Under the pieces are notes generated by a model. It saw only the letters and a list, made by a program, of their open reading frames with translations. It ran no database searches and was not told the origin of the DNA. Positions 49,048-62,026 of a DNA stretch of 64,000 bases are shown here, piece after piece; the first letter of the stretch is position 1; every line of letters starts with the position of its first letter. Source of the DNA: Trichopria drosophilae (Eukaryota; Arthropoda; Insecta; Hymenoptera; Diapriidae); NCBI GenBank assembly GCA_030407085.1, contig CM059587.1, forward strand, positions 26,261,001 to 26,325,000, written 5' to 3'. Made by a program: the position numbers and the translations under genes.

Positions 49048-49264
49048 TAGGATTTTCGGTAGAGACGGTCTGGTTGAACGTTTTTAAAATAAACTATTAC
49101 ACTTAGTTTACGTTGTCTTAGTCGGCCGTTGATGACAGCCAAAAAATTAAATTGACTGTCAATAAATTTCTGAAAAGGGCTGTCATCAACGGCTGAAACG
49201 TAAACTAAGTGTAATAGTTTAATTAAAAAACGTTCAACCAGACGGTCTCTACCGCAAATCCTCA
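49048..49264. repeat. Long hairpin element (about 90-bp arms)
   Basis: The left arm has GATTTTCGGTAGAGACGGTC and TGGTTGAACGTTTTT, then ACTATTACACTTAGTTTACG and GTTGATGACAGCC. The right arm is the inverse in the same order with few changes. The arms differ at one place, where the left has extra bases between ACG and CGTTGATGACAG. GCTGAAACG near the right arm's inner part recalls a hammerhead 3' core, but no proper fold was obtained. Confidence 0.65.
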
Positions 49265-52200
49265 ATTTCAATTCAGTCATTAGCGGTCAAGAAATCAACA
49301 TCATAATGCGTCAGCATGAAATTTTACATACTACTAACTGTTAATCTTACTTACTAAATTATTTACAAATATTGAACCACGCTTGTCAAAGAGTGAATTG
49401 CTTAGTGATATTAGAGTTACCATTCACTCCTACAGAAAGAAGTTTTACTCAATAAATTAATTCCTTCAGAAGAGTATCATATTTTTTCCTATTGATAAAG
49501 AGAAAATATTTGTACATAAAAATCAAGAAAATAAGTAAGAAACAACAAAAGCATTTTGAAGTAACAAAATCGACTCCTTCATATTAAAAATACCTTAAAA
49601 TTAAATTGAACAATAACTTAGCCGTTATGGAAATATTACATAAATGTTACTCCTACTATTTTTATGGCGACAATTTTTTGGATCCTTGTTACAAGAATTT
49701 TGATTTCATTCTTTTTTGACACCATTGTTTTTACATTCATAGCCTAGAATTGTACCTTATGTTTATAATCGCTTCCATTAATCAAAACTTGTAATATAAT
49801 ATACATGAACAATGTCATAAACTTAATCAAGTTCAACCTATCTCATAATACATGTATAATACATGTTTTAATTTTCACCGGCCAATGCATCATTTAAATT
49901 TACTTTCTTTAATGTTATGCTATTAAGTATCGTTCGTAGAATTGTTATAACATTATATCATATAATCATGAAAATGGGGTAATTTTAATGTGTTCAAATA
50001 TGAAAGGCACTTCTACACAGCAACAACTTTTTCTAGTGCATCTCAAATTTGTAAACTAATGACATTATTCAATAGAAATACGAATACTTTCCTCGCAAGT
50101 CCTAAAGTTTTATACCTTATATTCCATTTTTTTTTTTGCATTTTTAATGTGGCAAGAGTTTATATTTTTCAATATTACAGTACTTTCATTAAGTTGAAGT
50201 TCTAAATAAATTTAGGAGAGGAGGAATGCTAAAAACATTGAAAAGATATCTATGCAATAAATGGTAATGGGATGTCCTTACACAGCGCATAGATATAAGC
50301 TTCATCATAATTAAATACATATATGTCGTCCCAAATTCAACACTAGTTTAAATTCGTTTAAATCATTGTTAAGTTTTGATCATTTTGATTCTGTCGCTAA
50401 AGATAATACGCCTAGTATTTTTTATTTGCAAGTGGTCTCATAATGTTTCATGTATCAATGAAGAGAAATCTTGGTCTCTGATTAGAGTAAACCCATACTA
50501 GGAAATCATTTACAGATCCAAGTGAAGACGAATATGAGAACAATGAATAATAAATAACAATTTGGTATATAATACTCTGAACTAACAGATAATAATGTGA
50601 AATAATGCGATGTCATTGAGAGTATGATTCTTAAAACATACAGACGCATTACTGTTTTATTTAGTACTCGGAAGGCAATAAAACATTGATATATAGTCTC
50701 GTCATGAATGTTTTATCCAAAATTATTATTTGCGTATACTATAAAAGAAGTTTTTACATTTTTTACATTTTTACATATTCACTATAACCAAATTTTTTCA
50801 CTGTAAAACTAATATTAGTAGTTACAACTAGATATTTACCTCAATCAAAAATGTTTTTAGGCCCCTGAATGTTAACCAAGGCCTAATCTAGCTGTGATAA
50901 TGCACACCTGATTACTACCTGATCAAATCCTGACCAACATTCAAGAAGGCGTGCTTTTCACTTAGAAGATTTTTAGTAATATACGATCATGGAGTGATCA
51001 AAATTGAATAAGATTTATCAGTCGTTTGTCTTTAATGAGAAAAAAATTACTATCCACACTTCATAAAATATTGAAAAAGAGAATCAATGAATAGTTGCAA
51101 TTAAGTATTTCCAATTATAGGTTTTAAATATAAATATACATAATAGTTTATATTAAGAAACTCTTATATAAACAGGTCATAATTGATATTTAATAGTTTA
51201 AATACATAATTCGTACCAAATTACTAAGTTTTTTAAATCGTTTTGAGCGATGGCGGAAAAAACCTGACTTGATCATTCTCTCTGGTGTATTATCAAGCAA
51301 TCTGGTCAGATGCTTCACCCGGAGAGTATCAAAATTTCTACTCGGAGGTAGTTCGACATCCAGTTGCTACAGACTTACTAAAATTGCTGTAATTCTATGA
51401 TACTAAGGCAGTGCAATCAGTACAATTAATTTACAGATATACGTACATTTAGGTTTGTATAAATAAAAGATCTCCCCTGAATTGTACTACAATGAAATAC
51501 ATCATTACTTCGTCTGGACCAAATAAAATGTATTAAAAATTCATCACTATTAAGAAACACCTTTAATAAACAAGAACGGGTATACGATTACTTTATTGTA
51601 TAAACAAATATTAATAAAATAAATATTGATTATTTCATTTTTTTATTTGCCATTATCGTCCTTTTTATTAACCGTAAACTTCATATTCTTGTAATTTCAA
51701 TTTCCGGAAATTCATTAGAGAAAGTATAGGATTACGAAATAAACTCGTTACTCACGGGTAATCATATAATGGGCAGTTCCGTCCATAATTTTCATAAACA
51801 GAGATTTAATCACAGTTTATATGAATTAAAGAAAGCCCCCGTCTATTTTTAATCAATTATGTAATAATTTAATGTCAATATATTGGCACAAGTATATTAT
51901 TTCAAGCTCTGCTGAAATAATAAGAAATATGGTAATTAAATGACAGAATAATATTGTTGAATATACAATTATATATATTCCTTAATATTCCTTATTTTTT
52001 TAACGCTTAAAGAATTAAGCTATTTTTACATAATATTGCAAATATTTAATGAATTACTTTTATCATTATTTTGTCTATGAACCAATAATAAGTATGCTAA
52101 ACTAAACGTTATTTTCAGTAAACTGAGGGAAAAACTGGAAATTTTGTGCATACTTAAATATCACAAGTTTAAATTTTAAAATGTTCATATTATGGTGAAC

Positions 52201-53010
52201 ATTTCTTTTTACATATCGAGTTAATGATCGAAATATCGCACCTTTGATCCCATCACCGTTTCATTTATAGGGAAGAAGGATAGTGAATTTACTTATTTTG
52301 CGTGCAAATTTAAAGTCATATGAGAGTGAAAAACTCGTCTTCATATGGCGAACCAATACAAGGAATCATGGGAATAATTTTAATAGAGAATTTTATTACA
52401 TTAAAAAGATCAAAAATATATACGGTAATGGTTACGGTTATGGAGTTTATAAACAGCTGATTTGTCTGGTTTGTTTGTGGATATATTTTTTATATCGTTT
52501 ACTAACTTAAATGAGACAATAATACAACTAATGTTACAAGCAATTTAATACATCCAATTTAATTGAATTCAAATGATATTAGAGTTTCTGTATCAGTATT
52601 TAATGAGCCGGTGCATTCATGACGCAACACTAGAAAACGTCTTTGATTAAGAATATGGACATTATCTTAGTATTTTTTATTATTGTTCATTAGAAAAGTA
52701 AATAAGACAATATAATTAGAATCGAAATAATTATCATTTTTACTCATATTATTGAGATAAATGTTTTTACTGGAACATTTACATCTTTTAATTCATAAAA
52801 AATTTCGTGGAATCTTATTTGAAGTGAATATTGATGAATGGCGGTAAGTGTATCTCAAGAATACTGCCAAAAAACAATAAAGGTAATGATAATTAAATTT
52901 ATTGTTAAATTTGTTTTGGGGGATTCCGATGCGTGTATAATTTAGATACGATTGTCACCTAAAGTATAATATAATTGGCAAAATAATGCTGCAGACAACG
53001 TATTCTAACT
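49265..53010. other. Intergenic, nothing recognised
   Basis: AT-rich unique sequence without a supported gene. Small open frames (for example 49990-50205 and 52283-52510) are low-complexity and match no family I know. The slightly more complex stretch around 51240-51380 has no open frame of note. Confidence 0.45.
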
Positions 53011-53100
53011 CTCTAGATTTCTTAGAGTGAATTCTCACTCTCTTGAGAGTGAATTCTCACTCTCTTGAGAGTGAATTATCACTCCACGGAATTTTGAAAG
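53011..53100. mobile_element. Short relative of the ACTC-rich MITE
   Basis: The ends CTCTAGATTTCTTAGAGTGA and, inverted, CTTTCAAAATTCCGTGGAGT are imperfect counterparts of the 29526-29732 element. Between them a 22-bp unit built on GAGAGTGAATTCTCACTC is repeated about 2.5 times. Each unit is itself palindromic around GAATTC. Confidence 0.5.
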
Positions 53101-54711
53101 CTATAATATTCGGCATTATTTTTGTTCAACAATGTCGATTGTTTTGATTTTTGTTAAAATTAGGATATTGCAATAAGCCAGATCGCGATGATCATCATAT
53201 GGAAAGAATTTACATAAAACCATTTTACCAATACGAAAATTGAACCGAAGTTAGGATTGAAAGCGTACATTGCTGGTTCACACAATAATAAAGAGATAAA
53301 TCCAACATAAAAATGGTAATAATAATAGTAAAGGAAACTTTTAAGTTTGAATCAAGACTTACATCATAACATATATAGAATTTCGCTGTTCTAATATATT
53401 AGGCTACTTATGTTTAGAGAGTATCTTTGTGTATCTTTCATGTATCTTATACGCAAAGACACTAATTGTTAATTGTCAAATCTACTCAAACTTTAATGCT
53501 CCGACTTTAATAATGCTAAATTACAAGCCTAATGGTAATCACGCGATAAAAAGTGGCTTTTATAATAAAGAATTTTTCTGTGAAAGTTTCAGTGTTTATA
53601 TATTATTATAAGCTTAAGGTGATTCCCGTAGAGTTGACAAATATATATATGCAAAATATGATCGACTCCGGTACGCAAACAAGATCTGTATATATGAACT
53701 GTAAAGAAGTCTGAAACGTAATTGATTACACATAGACATATGGCAACCAGTTAATATATCTTATATTCAGCACGAAAAATCGCGTATGGGATGACAAAAT
53801 GGCAATTATACCGCTCATCTAAAAAGATACACGATTCAAATAAGTTGTTAGATCTACGGAAACTGTAAATTTAACAGAGTTTGTCTCCTCGATTTTGTTA
53901 CAGCAGGTTCATGTAGTACACAAATCGATATATTTATGTTACAGGAATCTTTTAAATTTATAGATTTATAAGTTAAAATGTCGAGTATTGTTAGATAGTG
54001 GCTGTGAAGTAGTGTTAACATTCCAAACTCTTAAATTTGGCAAGAATGGCACTATTTGAGTAAAAAACGAATTAAACTATCCCTCACCTCACGACGTCAT
54101 AATTGTTTATATGATGAGAATATTATTTTTAAATATATATGTATATGTTCTAAAAATACAGCACAAGTACCTTGCCTTTGCGCTGTCCTTGTGATTGTGA
54201 AGTTCAGGTACCGCGCACTGAAAGGTTTTCACAAATGCCAATAGACCATGTACTCCAAGTGTTTAGGGTTAACGATTACGAATCCAGATTTCGAGGTTGG
54301 TAGTTTTTCGTTAGCATTACTTAAGCAAAGCTATACGCTTTAAGCTTTACTTAAGCTACACTTTAAGCTAAGCTTTCACCTTTATTTTCAAAATGGGCAT
54401 AGGCACATTTTAAAATTTAAGGCTCAGGCCACGATTTCTTTACCCTTTAGAGGAATTCTGAAACGATTTCAATGTGAGAAGACGAAATAAAAAAAAAGTT
54501 CATTTCACAAATTCATGTGTTTTTTTTTAAATCGCATATAGTTTTTCACTGTTGCATTTCTTTAAAATCTAGTAGCAGATTCTGAAAGTTCTGTTAATTT
54601 TACGTCAGATATGCCTTATGCCAAATTTTTTAAAACCTCTTTTTGCAAAAAATACAACCGTTAGAAATTGTAGTGAAAAAATGTCCATTTGCGGCTTAAT
54701 GGCGAAATATA
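53101..54711. other. Intergenic, nothing firm
   Basis: No supported gene. A partial repeat signature, AGGGTTAACGATTACGAATCC, lies at about 54266-54286 and belongs to the AAAATGGCGGA family's flank. A local TTAAGC-type direct repeat is at about 54318-54372. Confidence 0.4.
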
Positions 54712-54930
54712 GACGAAATTTGTTACTCGGGAGCTATTGGGGTTGGTGATTACGAATCTCTCCTCAGATTGTCAAATTTCAAAATGACGGTTATAAAATG
54801 GCGGACGAAAATAAAAAAGTTGCTTAATCTATTAAAATAAATCTGATGCACCAATTTGACTTTTCAAAACCTGCGTTGGGTTCATTGATTACACAAACCC
54901 TATAATCTCCGAGTAACAAATTTCAGATGT
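54712..54930. repeat. Foldback copy of the AAAATGGCGGA family
   Basis: GTTACTCGGGAGCTATTGGG and GGTGATTACGAATC on the left face TTCATTGATTACACAAACCC and ATCTCCGAGTAACAAATT on the right. Inside are AAAATGACGG and AAAATGGCGGACG. TTAA-type ends were not found close by. Confidence 0.55.
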
Positions 54931-55240
54931 GTACGGGGCATTAAACGCCAGATCGAATAGCCGTGAAGGTCATGTTGGTGGATTTTCTTCCAATTTTGAG
55001 GGATGATTGCATACCGTGAGAAGAGGTTAAGATAAATTTTCAGATTTTTAAACCTAATTTTCGGTCCATGGCGGCGGATTGAAAATTAATTCTTTAATAA
55101 ATCGCACTTAATAACATTATTTTTTGTCCTGCCTATTTTTATTCAAAAACTTTTAAAAAAATCTAAAAGGCTCTTCATTTGTGACAGTTTTAAGGTACAT
55201 ACTCAAAAGAAAATTTTCTGGTAAAACAAAAATTATTACT

Positions 55241-55486
55241 AATTACGAAGAAGTGGCTAAATCGATTATCCGAGTCAGTAAGGTGTAATGACGAACAGCA
55301 GATTTTGGTCCGTTCATAAAGTCGACGTTTCACATCAAAAATAGGACCACTGGAACATCTAAAAAATTGTTCTTGATAATGACAGCGACGCTGTTGAAAC
55401 GTCGACTATATGAACGGACCAAAATCTGCTGTTCGTCATTACACCTTACTGACTCGGATAATCGATTTAGCCACTTCTTCGTAATT
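55241..55486. repeat. Near-perfect long hairpin (92-bp arms, 62-base loop)
   Basis: The arms 55241-55332 and 55395-55486 are inverse copies, starting AATTACGAAGAAGTGGC and ending GTCGACGTTTCA. I find a single mismatch (A/T next to CATAnAGTCG), so it is young or held by conversion. There is no coding frame. The loop and inner right arm read TTGATAATGACAGCG, ACGCTGT, TGAAACGTC, which is hammerhead-like but lacks a proper CUGANGA. The class of element is unknown. Confidence 0.75.
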
Positions 55487-58400
55487 TGAAATTTTACCGA
55501 GTGTTAAATTCCTTGAATTATATTTAAAAATTATTACTTTTTTCTCGAAAATTTTTTTTTCCCAACTTGCACGATTTCTATAATGTATTTTGACATACTT
55601 GTTCAGCAAGATTTTTCTTGAAATTAATTAGTAATTACATTGGTAATTACATTGAAAATGTTGTTGCGACATGATTTCATTGCCTTTAAAATAATCCCCT
55701 TGCCAACGATTTTTGCTGTAATGAAATAAACAAGGTGTTAAATTCTGTTTTTCTACTCTACAAGTTATCCCTAGGTAACTATTCGCTACCTATTGAAAGA
55801 AAATGACTTAGACGCTAAAAACCGCAGAAAATCGCATATTTTTTAAACATAATTGTGAAAGTATTGATTTTTGGCTGAAACTTTCTCTGAAGGTATTGCA
55901 GGGAATACAAAGACCTTGAAAAGTCCCATATATATTATGATATATTGCTTAGGAGTCCGAAACGAGTCCAGTTTTTCCAATTTTATTTTGTGAAGTAATT
56001 TTTAAATTAATACATTAAATTAATTGTTAAGAAAATCTATCCAGTACCCCATGACATGCGGCCCATGACTTGTCTATGGGGTCCACAAATATGCGTAAAT
56101 AACAACAATACTTAGATGTTGCGCAAATTGGAAAAAAATTCAATTTCTTTACAAAAAAAGTAACAATTTTTTTTTGTTTAAAGAACATTTTCTTTTGAGT
56201 ATGTACTTTACAACTGCCACAAATGAAAAGCCTTGCTGAATTTTTTAAGATTTTTTTAATAAAAATTAGCAGCATAAGAAATAATTTTATTAAGTACGAT
56301 GTTTTAAAGAATTAATTTTTAATCTGCCATGACCTTCCGGCTGTCCGATCTGGTATGGAATGCCCCCTACTTTACTGACAACTAACAAGTACATCTGTAG
56401 ACGTTGCTGATTATTGCACTTACTCTTACAGGGTAGCATGTACAGAAATTTATAGACATACCAGATATATAGCACATATGCCTTATTGTTTTTTTTTGCG
56501 TCCTGAAGACCGTTTATATTCTGCGGATCTCCGGAGGATAGTAAGAGATCAATCAATAAAAGTGGACATTTGGACGTCCTCAGACAGATATTTAGTATGA
56601 ACCAAGCATACACGGCGCATATAAATACTTGAGTTTAATAAAATTATTTTTTCAAATACTGTGAACAAGTCTCGTTTTGCACAACGAAAAATGTATCAAA
56701 AATATGTACGAAATGAATCTTTTCTGGCTGCCAGCACTTAATGGTATTTGTGATGTTGACGATATTGCATAATCATAATATAATTTTCATTCCACATTCT
56801 AGTTTATTTGATTTCTTTAAAAAACGTCTTTATAGATGGTAGGAAATGTGTTGTGTACGCGTGTATAAAATCGAAGTACGGAAACTAGTGTCAAATACTT
56901 CGAAATATTCAGAAATCGGAGCAAAAACTCGTGTTTCGCTGGCAAACATCGAAATTCTAAATTCATATCTAGTATAAATAGAAGCAGAGCAAACCAGTAT
57001 AATTTAGCGGAATCGTTTTATCGCATAAATAAGCTAGCGTTGTGTGTATACCCACATTTTTCGTTTATTGTAATATACGCTTGTAAAATAAAAATCTGCA
57101 AAATATGTATTATGTAATTAAATAAAAGTTGTCATAAAACTAGAGCTGAAATAAACCTCCCTTGAGGTCTTATTCAAATAAGCTGACAATGGAGTGAATA
57201 TATTCAGACGTATCTATTAAAATTTATATAATGTTACGCTTCAAAACGTACATTCAAATTGAGAGACAATGTCAATCTTTATTAGTAGTAATCTTTGCTA
57301 GTTAAACAACAAACGTTTTTTGTACATCAAAATTTTAAGGCGTGATTATGCGTAATAATAAAAATGAAGCACTGAAGTGTATGGAATTATTCAATAAGGT
57401 TAATATCAACAGATAGTCGCTGAACGAAGAATTTTTATTCTTAAAAATCGAACATTTTTAGTGAAAGCGTCGCCATTTTTCTTGATGCAAATTTTGATAA
57501 ACCCATCAAGAAATGAAATTTTCGAAATTTTTTGTGGATTATAATTCCAGATGAAGCATTCTTGAGCTATACGATGTCCACCAAAAGACATATACGAAAA
57601 AGGCACTCCTGGAAAATAACGTTTACTTCCACATTTTTCAAATATTTGTAACTATTTCACAATTTGTACAACTAAATAGAATAAACAGTTTGTTATTAAA
57701 TAATTGTCATTTCGTTGACAAAAAAATCGAGAAAATGGCCTACTTACCCACACCAGAACTGTGCATTCCTCCTTAGATTGTTTTACATGAAAACAATGTA
57801 TTTGAAATGTTTTCATTGTACATGCAATGCATGTTTATAATATAATTATCTAAACTCTAAAGAAAATAATAACAATAAATATTCAGCTAACCAATGATAA
57901 GTTTTTCTTAGGAATGAACCATTTTTGTTTTATTTATTGACATAAGTAGTTCTAAAATCCTGAGTTGATGAGGTAGTAATCTAGGTTAAAAAATCGAAGG
58001 TAAACATTTTTACTGAATTCTAACCTATATATACGATGCTCAGAATAATGTGATATTTTAACGTACACTATTACCTTATAAACTCGGAACATTAGAACGC
58101 CTTATGTCAATAAATACAACAATAATTACTAGGAAAGACTTATCATTAGTTAGCTAAATATTCGTTGTTTTTAGTTGTTTTATAAAGCAATACAAAAATG
58201 TTAAATTCTTTGTTTTCTTGTAAAATAACTTAAATGTTTATACATGAATCGGTCTGAATTTCTGCAGACATTTCGGAATCACTTACAGCATAAATTATAC
58301 AAAATATAAGTTTTTAACCTACTTTATCGTAATTTTCATTCATTCGAGACATTTTGTCATTTGTATATTATTTGTTTCTTCTAGTGACTTCTTTCAACGT

Positions 58401-58560
58401 GTACAGTCAGATGAAATTCCAAAATACCAATTTTAACAGACTTGACCTCATATAAGTCCTTTTCACAAATATGAGAAGAAATTAAAAAATAAGTCAAAGA
58501 AATGAATAGCCCTAGTGTACACATATTAGTATATTCATCGGTGTTATATATACAAAATAA
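55487..58560. other. Intergenic, one weak exon candidate
   Basis: Mostly AT-rich with no supported gene. The only splice-linked reading frame found is the minus-strand pair at 57406-57766, entered separately. A tract at about 57773-57835 shows a small inverted repeat around ATGAAAACAATGTATTTGAA. Confidence 0.4.
57406..57766 (-). CDS. Candidate two-exon short gene, unassigned
   Basis: On the minus strand an ATG at 57764-57766 opens MHSSGVG. The first exon ends at 57748 before GTAAGTAGG, and a T-rich acceptor TTATTTTCCAG precedes the second exon at 57608. The join keeps the frame and continues VPFSYMSFGGHRIAQECF to a stop at 57406, 73 residues in all. An in-frame stop precedes the ATG. I recognise no family. 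Good splice sites are the only support, and chance is quite possible. Confidence 0.2.
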
Positions 58561-61145
58561 CAATAATAATAATAATGTCTTCATTGACACAATCGTAATA
58601 ATTTACAATTGCCCAAGGGGCGAGACACAGCATACAATTTGCTGCTTTACAGCCTGACCCCTTACTTATAACATAAAATAAAACAAACAAGCAAAAAATA
58701 AAAACTAGTATATACTAGATATAATAATAAGCGTACCACACAATATATAATACAATTCATATTAAGATGTCGGTAACAGATATAATACATATGTTCGGTA
58801 ATCAAAATAAATTCTGCTAAATTAAAATTGGTTATTTACAAAGTACGATTTAACATGAGCTAAAAACATTTTTGTACGGCCTAAAAAATATTGGACAGAT
58901 AGAGAAATTGAATTAAAAATCTGGGCAGCACGAAATGAAAAGGCTCCTGTCGCTTTCGCGGAACGATACCGCGGATACTGCATCGCATTGGAAATTGCAC
59001 GGCGCGATTCAGCACGGCTACCTCCCGACGATAGAGATATTCCGGTATTTTTGACGTTAGTACACGACAGATAACTCTTATAATTGCATAATTCATCTGA
59101 TTCTTCATGGAAAGCCAGCCAGACCTTTTCCGGCTCGGAGTAATATGGTCATATTTCCTAATTCCAAACGTATAGCGGAGGCAAGCATTTTGGACAGCCT
59201 GTATCCTAACCCAACTGCTTCGTACAAGACAGGTCCATAAACAGACAGACAATAAATAAGATGTGAAAGCAAAAATGATTCACAAAGTTTAAGTTTTAAT
59301 TGAGCTGGAAGAACTCGTCTCTATGGGAATAGCCGACACAGAGATGAAAAAGCAACTGCGCATTTTCTGATGACGTGACCAGAAAAAGCCCAGTCACAAT
59401 TAACAAGCACTCCCAGATCTCTCGCCTCAGACACCACCGGAATAGCGCTTACATTTAACGAATATAAGTTAAAATCCATCTTATTACGTAGCTTTGTATT
59501 ATCAATAATAAGCGCTTTTGATTTGTGCGGATTAAGAATCAGTCCATTATCAGACGCCCAAGATGCAATGACATTAAGGCCATCATTAACAGCAGTAAAA
59601 GCTTCAGCGACATGATTTGGTACAAATGGCAGTAACATCTGCGTATCATCTGCATATATTTTAAGAGCTGACTTCGAACGAATATCATAAATATCAGCTG
59701 TAAAAATTATAAATATTAGGGAACTCAACTTCACACCCTGAGGACAGCCACGTAACAGAAATCTAGGATCAGAGATCATATTATTACCAGGAAGTATCAC
59801 TGATTGATAACGTAAGCGAAGGTATGAATTAATAAGGGAACAAGCATCTACATAGAAACCATAATATGATAATTTAGGAACAGTCAGATCGTGATCCAAG
59901 GTGTCAAAGGCACGAGTGAATTCAAGGCAGACACATGAGCATTAGCATTTGTTTATCAATGCTCGAGAGTAAATCCTCAGATACATCTAAAAGAGCCGTT
60001 TCACAGATGAAGAAGGTTCTAAAACCAAATTGATACATTGGAAATTTTTTTTGAGTATTACAATAGTTTAGGATCTGTTCATTCTAGATAAGTTTTGAAA
60101 ATTTCGATAGGTATAGATATTTTAGGTAATGGCCGAACGAAAGTATGCTTCAACTGATCAGGATAAGAGGAAGAAAATATAATGCAATTAATTATGTGTA
60201 AAATTTCCGGAAGACAGTATTTAAAAACATCTCCCCCGAGCTACCATCAGAGTCGGCAGAGTGTAACTTAGTTCTCATAATAATATTATGTAGTTCATTT
60301 AGGGTAATTTCACGAAATTCAAAAGAAGAGTTTTGATGAAGCTTGGGGTAACGAGCGAACTGGAAGAAATTCAGAACAGACGGATTTGGAACAGTGTTTG
60401 GAACATTTATAAAGTGTTCTTTAAACTTTTTTGGGTCAGAAAGGTGGGAATAGGCCTCTCGGACGAAATAGAACTATTAACTCCCAAAAATTTTACAGCG
60501 TTTCAAAATTTGCTTTGTGAAGAAGAAGGTAGCGCACGAAAAAATGCATTTCATTCCCTCCTAATCGTGGCTGTAGTACAATTACGTAAACTTTTGTAAT
60601 ACGAAAAATCAGAAATAGATTTAGATTTTTTCCATTTTGATTGCGCCGCATTTCGTTTTTTAATACAAATTTTTACCATATATGTTATCCAAGGAGCATG
60701 GCTTTTAGATACACGAACAATCCTTTCCGGAGCCAAAAGATCAAAAATACTAGTTATTACGTTATTTAAGAAAAGTAAGTTTGCCATTCAAATTGGAGTA
60801 ACTGAGTACTTCACCCCAATGTGAAGAGCCTGCAATAGTATTAAAACCCTTGAAATCAAAATTTTTAAAGTCACAAAATTGTAAAAGTTTTTGGCGTTTC
60901 TTAATTCTAGGACAGGATAAAAAGCACCCGACTAAAAAGTGATCTGAAATATCATGCTCATTGGTTGAAAACACATCAATAATATTTACTTCCCGTTGCT
61001 GTATTGATTATCTGGAGATCGCTCAACCGGATCCACTCAAGGTGTTTTTTTAGGCATAAGATTCTGCATTAAATAAATCGATGTTTAGATCGCCTAAGAT
61101 AATTACTTGATCATACAAATTTACCAGTGCGAGGATGTGCTATTG
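58561..61145 (-). pseudogene. Broken non-LTR retrotransposon (CR1/Jockey-like), 5'-truncated
   Basis: On the minus strand the order is endonuclease, linker, reverse transcriptase, C-terminal region, 3' UTR and an ATT-repeat tail. The end of the endonuclease domain shows GDLNID near 61090-61110 and ISDH near 60950. A linker with PWITYMVKICIKKRNAA lies at 60551-60787. Reverse transcriptase at 59321-59940 has FTRAFDTLDHDL, GCPQGVKLSSLIF and the catalytic YADD. The C-terminal VQNACLRYTFGIRKYDHITP is at 58881-59252. The parts lie in different frames with stops (one in-frame TAA just before CVCLEFTRAFD), so no protein is made. The 3' end is CAATTGTAAATTATTACG, then GTCAATGAAGACATTATT and ATT units at 58561-58576. 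The 5' end stops at the foldback that begins at 61156. Confidence 0.85.
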
Positions 61146-61155
61146 TGCCCTATCA

Positions 61156-62026
61156 TTAACCTATTAACTCACAAACGACACTTTTTTTGTTTCAATTTCA
61201 ATCGAGTATTTCGTGTCAAAATCGAAGTTCAAAAAAATTAAAAGGTACATGTCCTACTATTTTCGAGGTCGCTCTTCAAGATTCTGAGGTCAAAATTGAG
61301 TTTCAGCCATAAGAAATTCCAATATGGCGCCGAATTTTATAAAAATTTTTTAAAAATTGGGAAAAATTTATATTTATCAATTTCTTTCGAACTATTAAAA
61401 TATTGGGATTCTATTGAAACTAACATAAAATATTTGAATTTTAAAGAAAAATATTACTGTTATACCACACATATTCGGATGACCTCAAAATGGCGTCAAG
61501 AATGAATTTTTTTTTTAAATAATTCTGGACGCCCTTGCTCATAAACTATGAGCTTCTTTTAAAAAATGCTAAGAATGAAAAGTTCTTACAATTCATAAAA
61601 AAATATAGTGACATTTTTTCAGAATTTTTTTATGATATTTTGAGAATTTTCTTTCCAACATTTTTTTCAAAATTTTAATTTATTTACGTAAAATTCCGAA
61701 TGAATATAGTGTATCTAAAAAAAATCTCAAAATATGATTAATAAATTCTGAAAAAATGCAGTATATTTATCTATGAATTGTAAGAACTTTTCATTCTTAG
61801 CATTTTTTTAAAAAAGCTCATAGTTTATGAGTAAGGGCGGCCAGAAATTTTTCAAAGCAATTTTCATATTGGAATTCATGATAGCTGAAACTCATTTTTG
61901 ACCTCGGAATCTTGAAGATCGACCTCGAAAATAGCGGTACATGTACCTTTCTATTTTTTGGAACTTCGATTTTGATACGAAATACTACATTGAAATTGAA
62001 ACAAAAAAAGCTGTGCTTTGGGTTAA
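61156..62026. mobile_element. TTAA-bounded foldback at the LINE's 5' edge
   Basis: The left end is TTAACCTATTAACTCAC with TTTTTTTGTTTCAATTTCAAT inside. The right end, inverted, is TTAACCCAAAGCACAGC with the same inner block (TTAA at 62023-62026). The arms pair through AAAATCGAAGTTC, GGTACATG, CTATTTTCGAGGTCG, GATTCnGAGGTCAAAA and GAAAAGTTCTTACAATTCAT. The left arm holds CCAATATGGCGCCG. No coding frame. Confidence 0.7.

Noticed and set aside
55372..55404. A third complete hammerhead in the 55.2 kb hairpin
   Set aside because: The UUGAUAA segment breaks the CUGANGA core, and stem I cannot be formed next to the possible cleavage site.
56027..56613. Minus-strand open frames of about 80-107 residues
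   Set aside because: No domain, biased composition, and no supporting splice sites.
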